Shown here: positions 60,580 to 64,000 of the stretch, one piece after another | Layout of the letters: every line of letters begins with the position of its first letter | How positions within the stretch are numbered: the stretch's first letter is position 1 | NCBI GenBank assembly: GCA_963839475.1 | Contig: CAWIVH010000001.1 | Location: 1,210,491 to 1,274,490, forward strand | Source of the DNA: CAWIVH01 sp963839475 | GTDB taxonomy: Bacteria; Acidobacteriota; UBA6911 | DNA: 64,000 bases | Direction of reading: 5' to 3' | Translations under genes and position numbers: made by a program | The notes under the pieces: model-generated | The model's database searches: none | Told to the model about the DNA's origin: nothing | The model's input: only the letters and a program-made list of their open reading frames with translations

Positions 60580-62049
60580 ATGTGGAATCAGATCGAACGA
60601 ATCCGGCGCCTGCTCTCGGAAGAAACCGGAACCCTGCACAAACAGGCCTCCCTCCGCATTGCCCTCTGCTATCCCAGCACCTATGACGTCGGCATGAGCT
60701 CCCTGGGCATGCAGGCGATCTACCGCGAGATCCACCGGCACGAAGATGCCGCCGCGGAAAGGGGTTTTCTTCCTCCCGATCCGGCAGCGTGCCGCGCCAG
60801 CCGTGCGCCGGTGTTCTCCATGGAAACGGAAACGCCGCTTTCGAACTTTCCCGTGATCGCGTTTTCAATTTCGTATGAGCTGGAGATTAGCGGCTTTCTG
60901 GAAATGCTCGATCTCTCGGGGATCCCGGTATTGCGTGAATCTCGCCGCCCTTCGCATCCCCTGATCGTCGTGGGCGGGCCCATCACCAATTCGAACCCGC
61001 TCCCCCTGGCGCCATTCGCCGATCTGATCCTGCTGGGCGAGGGCGAGGAGCTTATCCATACATTCCTGGACCTGGCGTCTTCACTCCCGCGGGAGGCCCT
61101 GCTGAAGGAGATGGCCACACGACCGGCATGCTATGTTCCCGGGTGCACGATCGGGTTGCCGCAGATTGCCAAAGCGCCGGACGATCTTCTGCCCGCGCGT
61201 TCCCAGATCATGACCCCGAATACCGTGCTGTCGTCCATGTTCCTGGTCGAGCCGGAACGGGGCTGTTCCCGAGGCTGCACCTACTGTGTCATGCGGCGGA
61301 CCACCAACGGCGGAATGCGGCTGGTGGAGCCGGAGCAGCTCCTTGCCCTGATTCCCGGAGGCGCGCGCCGCGTAGGCCTGGTCGGAGCGGCTGTGACCGA
61401 TCACCCGCGGATCAAGGAAATCGTGCGCGCCATCGTGGATTCCGGTAGGGAGATCGGCATCTCGAGCCTGCGCGCCGATCGCCTCGACGATGAACTTGTG
61501 GGGCTTCTGGCCAGGGGTGGCTACAGGACCCTGACAACCGCGTCCGATGGGGCCTCCCAGCGCCTGCGCAACCTGGTTGACCGGAAAACCAGCGAAAAAC
61601 ATCTGATCCACACGGCCGGGCTGGCTAAGAAGCACAACCTCCGGCTCAAGCTTTACCAGATGATCGGCTTGCCCTCGGAAACCGACGACGACATCGACGA
61701 CCTGATCCGCTTCTCGCTGGAATTGGCCCGGATGGTTCCGTTGTCTCTGGGGATTGCCCCTTTTGTCGCCAAACGGAACACGCCGCTGGACGGTTCGGGA
61801 TTTGAGAGCATTGCGTCGCTGGAAGCCAAAATGGCGCGACTGCGGGCGGGATTGAAGGGGAAGGTGGAGATCCGCCCGACGTCGCCGCGCTGGGCGTGGG
61901 TCGAATTCATGCTGTCGCAGGGCGGCGAGCCGGCCGGGCTCGCCGCCATGGACGCCTGGCGCGCAGGCGGCCGTTTTTCGGACTGGAAGCGCGCGCTCAA
62001 GGAACGTTTTGAACCACGAAGTTCTCCAAGACCGCAAAGATCATTATGA
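60580..62049 (+). CDS. Radical SAM protein with B12-binding-like N-terminus
   Basis: A 489-residue protein. The N-terminal 190 residues (LRIALCYPSTYDVGMSSLGM, VIAFSISYELEISGFLEML, HPLIVVGGPITNSNPLPLA) resemble a cobalamin-binding-like domain. The radical SAM site is VEPERGCSRGCTYCVMRR (CxxxCxxC), followed by GGYRTLTTASDGASQRLR and KLYQMIGLPSETDDDIDDL. These enzymes resemble the MiaB/PylB-like and methyltransferase-type radical SAM groups, but the product is not known. ATG at 60580 lies at the end of a repeat that replaces its normal leader. The last 12 residues (EPRSSPRPQRSL) are encoded by another dispersed repeat. Confidence 0.85.
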   Translation: MWNQIERIRRLLSEETGTLHKQASLRIALCYPSTYDVGMSSLGMQAIYREIHRHEDAAAERGFLPPDPAACRASRAPVFSMETETPLSNFPVIAFSISYELEISGFLEMLDLSGIPVLRESRRPSHPLIVVGGPITNSNPLPLAPFADLILLGEGEELIHTFLDLASSLPREALLKEMATRPACYVPGCTIGLPQIAKAPDDLLPARSQIMTPNTVLSSMFLVEPERGCSRGCTYCVMRRTTNGGMRLVEPEQLLALIPGGARRVGLVGAAVTDHPRIKEIVRAIVDSGREIGISSLRADRLDDELVGLLARGGYRTLTTASDGASQRLRNLVDRKTSEKHLIHTAGLAKKHNLRLKLYQMIGLPSETDDDIDDLIRFSLELARMVPLSLGIAPFVAKRNTPLDGSGFESIASLEAKMARLRAGLKGKVEIRPTSPRWAWVEFMLSQGGEPAGLAAMDAWRAGGRFSDWKRALKERFEPRSSPRPQRSL

Positions 62050-62113
62050 CGCACGCGCCCGGGGGCAGATCTCCACTTGCTCCCTTGGCGGTCTTGGAGG
62101 ACTTCGCGGTTCG
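62012..62113. repeat. ACCGCAAAG-type repeat at and beyond a gene end
   Basis: GAACCACGAAGTTCTCCAAG and ACCGCAAAG (62012-62040) encode the end of the radical SAM protein; the inverted arm TTGGCGGTCTTGGAGGACTT and CGCGGTTC (62085-62112) follows in the gap. The arm ends just before the stop codon of the convergent VIT-VWA gene. Confidence 0.75.
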
Positions 62114-64000
62114 TTATTTCGAACTGATCCGGTAGACCTTTCCTTTGTGCACGACGATCACGTTTTTGCCCAGCGCCGCATACGAGGCGAGCTGGGGATC
62201 CGCTGCCACGGCTTTTAGCAGGGCGTCCGACCCGAACGCCAGATCGATCACCGGCAGCTTTCCGGCCGGGTCATAGGCCGAATCGATCCAGGTTCCGTTT
62301 TCCAGCCGGAATGTTTTCGCCCCGAGCGACCTCGTGCCTCCGGCGGCTGCAGGCTGGGCTACATCCGCGGTCTTCATGGTTTTGAGGGCGACACTGGCCG
62401 AGACCGCCTCCTGGGCGGAAACCGGTGATGGTGCTGCCACCCCACCCACAGCCCCGGGAAGCGACATCTGCAGGGGCATCGCTTTATGACGAACCGGAGC
62501 GTTGCCGGTCATCAGGTCCTTGTCGTCGGCTGCGAGATAGGATGTGTAGGGAGTGACAAAACTGTATTTCTTAGCCAGCCGGATGATTTCGTTTTTGAGC
62601 TCCTGGTTCTCCCCCGACATGCGGATCTGCTCCAGCAAGTAGCCGACCTTTCTCATGGCCCAGAGCCTTGGCAGGAAGTCGTTGGTTGTCGCGGTGTTCG
62701 GGAAGTCCTGGCGATCGAACCTCATCGTCCGGGTTTCCCCGCGGGCGGATCCTCTGACGGAAACCGGGAACGACCCGCTGTTGGAGAAGCGTCCCAGGAT
62801 GGTGAGCTGCGAGCCCTGGAAGAGATCGGGAATCTGGCGGGGATAGATATCGGAGGCGTTGAGCCCTCCCAGGTCCAGCGACAGCCCTGTCAGCACCGGG
62901 CTCGCAACCTTGGAGAAGAAGTTGGAAAGCTTGACTTCGAGATCCTCATCCGGGGTCACGTAGTCCGCGGTTCCGTAATTCCGCGCGGCGATCTGGTCCA
63001 GCAGGAAGGTGTTGACGTCGTAGCCGACCCCAAACGTGAACACCCTCACTTTGAGGGGATTGGCCGCAGCGGCTTCGCGCAGGATGCGGCCGGGATCGGT
63101 TTCGCCGACGGTCGGGAGGCCGTCCGTGAGGAACACGAGGTAGCGCGGGCGGTCGCCGGCCTGGAAGGCGCCGAAGGCTTCGCGCAAGGCTTCGTGGATA
63201 TTGGTCCCGCCCGATGCGGTCTGGCGATCGATGAAGGATGCCGCCGCGACGCGGGCATCTTCGGAAGCGGTCACCAGGCTTTCACGGAATCTCCGGGTAT
63301 CGGTGCTGAAGGTGATGATGTTGAAGCGGTCGCCGGCGTGGAGCGAGCGCACCCCGAACTTCAGCGCCGCTATCGCCTTTTCCAGTTTGCCGCGTTCCTG
63401 CATCGACCCGGAAGTGTCGAGCACGAAGAGGATATCTTTGGGGATGGCGGCTTCACGGCCCCGGTCGGTATCGGGGGTCAGCAGCATCATGAAATAGCCG
63501 TCTTCTGCAGCTTCGCGGTAGGTGATCAGGCTGAAACCGTTCCCGGTACCCGACAGGGAATAGAACAGCTGGAAATTGCGGTCAGGCAACAGCGACGAGC
63601 CCTCATAGCTGAGCCGCGCGCGGCGCTCTCCGTCGCGATGGGTGTCGATGGTATGGGTGGAGAGTAGATAATGCGGATCGGCTGATCGGACTGGATCTCG
63701 ACAGAAACGGCGGCGTTATCGATCGGCTGCGGATTGGCGCGCGTACCGCTCTGGAGCGGGTAGACGTACGAGACGAGGCCGTGGTCCGCCTTCAGGATCT
63801 GGCTGTAGGCGAACTCGACCCGCTTTTCTCCACGCGCGGGGACTGGGAACACTCGCGCCTGGAAGAGGTTAGCGCCGGCATACTCCAAAAGCCCCGGGTC
63901 CCAAGACCGCCGCACGATGGCCAGATAGCGGTTGCGGGCCTCCTCCCTTTCCAGGACCTCGCCGCGAAGCTTTCGGTCGCCATCCCACGTGGCGAAGTCG
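62114..64000 (-). pseudogene. VIT and von Willebrand A domain protein, apparent frameshift, partial
   Basis: The right edge cuts the start of the gene. From 64000 down to about 63663 the frame encodes a VIT domain (DFATWDGDRKLRGEVLERE, then RNRYLAIV, ARVFPVPARGEKRVEFAY). At about 63659-63664 the frame breaks: one extra base in the run TCTCC would restore IYSTHTIDTHRDGERRAR and continue into the VWA domain (LFVLDTSGSMQ MIDAS motif, TASGGTN, FLTDGLP) and a C-terminal region ending KVYRISSK. VIT-VWA proteins are exported, surface or secretion-related, with metal-ion adhesion sites. The shift could be real or a sequencing error. If real, only the VWA part could be made, from an internal TTG at 63589. 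Confidence 0.75.

Overview
This is 64 kb of GC-rich, densely coded bacterial chromosome. The organism looks like a diderm (a LolA-like protein, Tat and Sec signal peptides, PEGA/TPR and VIT-VWA proteins) living anaerobically (2-oxoacid:ferredoxin oxidoreductase, 2-hydroxyacyl-CoA dehydratase-type activases, a YqeB-associated molybdenum hydroxylase). Gene content and the many dispersed intergenic repeats would fit an Acidobacteriota-like lineage, but no rRNA or other decisive marker is present, so that assignment is only an inference. I found no tRNA, rRNA or CRISPR array.

Layout. 1-3.3 kb: end of a GH88-type glycosidase, an ACS-type MFS transporter and a Tat-exported sulfatase, together a small polysaccharide/uronate set. 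3.3-7.4 kb: a methyltransferase, an Ldh2-type dehydrogenase, a LolA-like protein and a GNAT acetyltransferase. 7.5-12.8 kb: a minus-strand operon with ROK kinase, SIS isomerase, PfkB kinase, a deoxyhypusine-synthase-like protein, a HAD phosphatase and a DUF1080 protein, apparently a sugar-phosphate (heptose-like) route. 13-18 kb: lactate permease, an EF-G paralogue, a TIM-barrel isomerase. 18.5-23.5 kb: a two-gene ATP-dependent dehydratase activase system. 23.6-28.4 kb: a phosphodiesterase, a Gfo/Idh/MocA dehydrogenase, an MttB-family methyltransferase and a VapBC module. 28.7-33.7 kb: an AttH-like protein, a membrane protein fusing an isoprenylcysteine-methyltransferase-like domain to an Lgt-like domain, a secreted protein and an M14 peptidase. 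34-36.8 kb: fused 2-oxoacid:ferredoxin oxidoreductase genes.

37-51 kb is the most suggestive metabolic region: YqeB, a fused Fe-S/molybdopterin hydroxylase, its FAD subunit translationally coupled to urocanate hydratase (HutU), an amino-acid ABC transporter, and a hydantoinase. Together they could oxidise imidazolone propionate to hydantoin propionate and hydrolyse that, an alternative end to histidine degradation. A RAYT-type transposase nested in mirror-symmetric palindromes lies between the hydroxylase genes, and a promoter-led, hairpin-rich untranslated stretch of about 700 nt precedes the hydantoinase.

51-64 kb: uridine kinase, a zinc-ribbon/PEGA/TPR protein, a complete group II intron inserted in a mirrored hairpin element, a coiled-coil membrane protein, a PP2C phosphatase, QueE, a radical SAM protein, and a VIT-VWA protein carrying an apparent frameshift and running off the right edge. 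Several families of short inverted-repeat elements sit between genes throughout, often touching stop codons and sometimes supplying coding residues.
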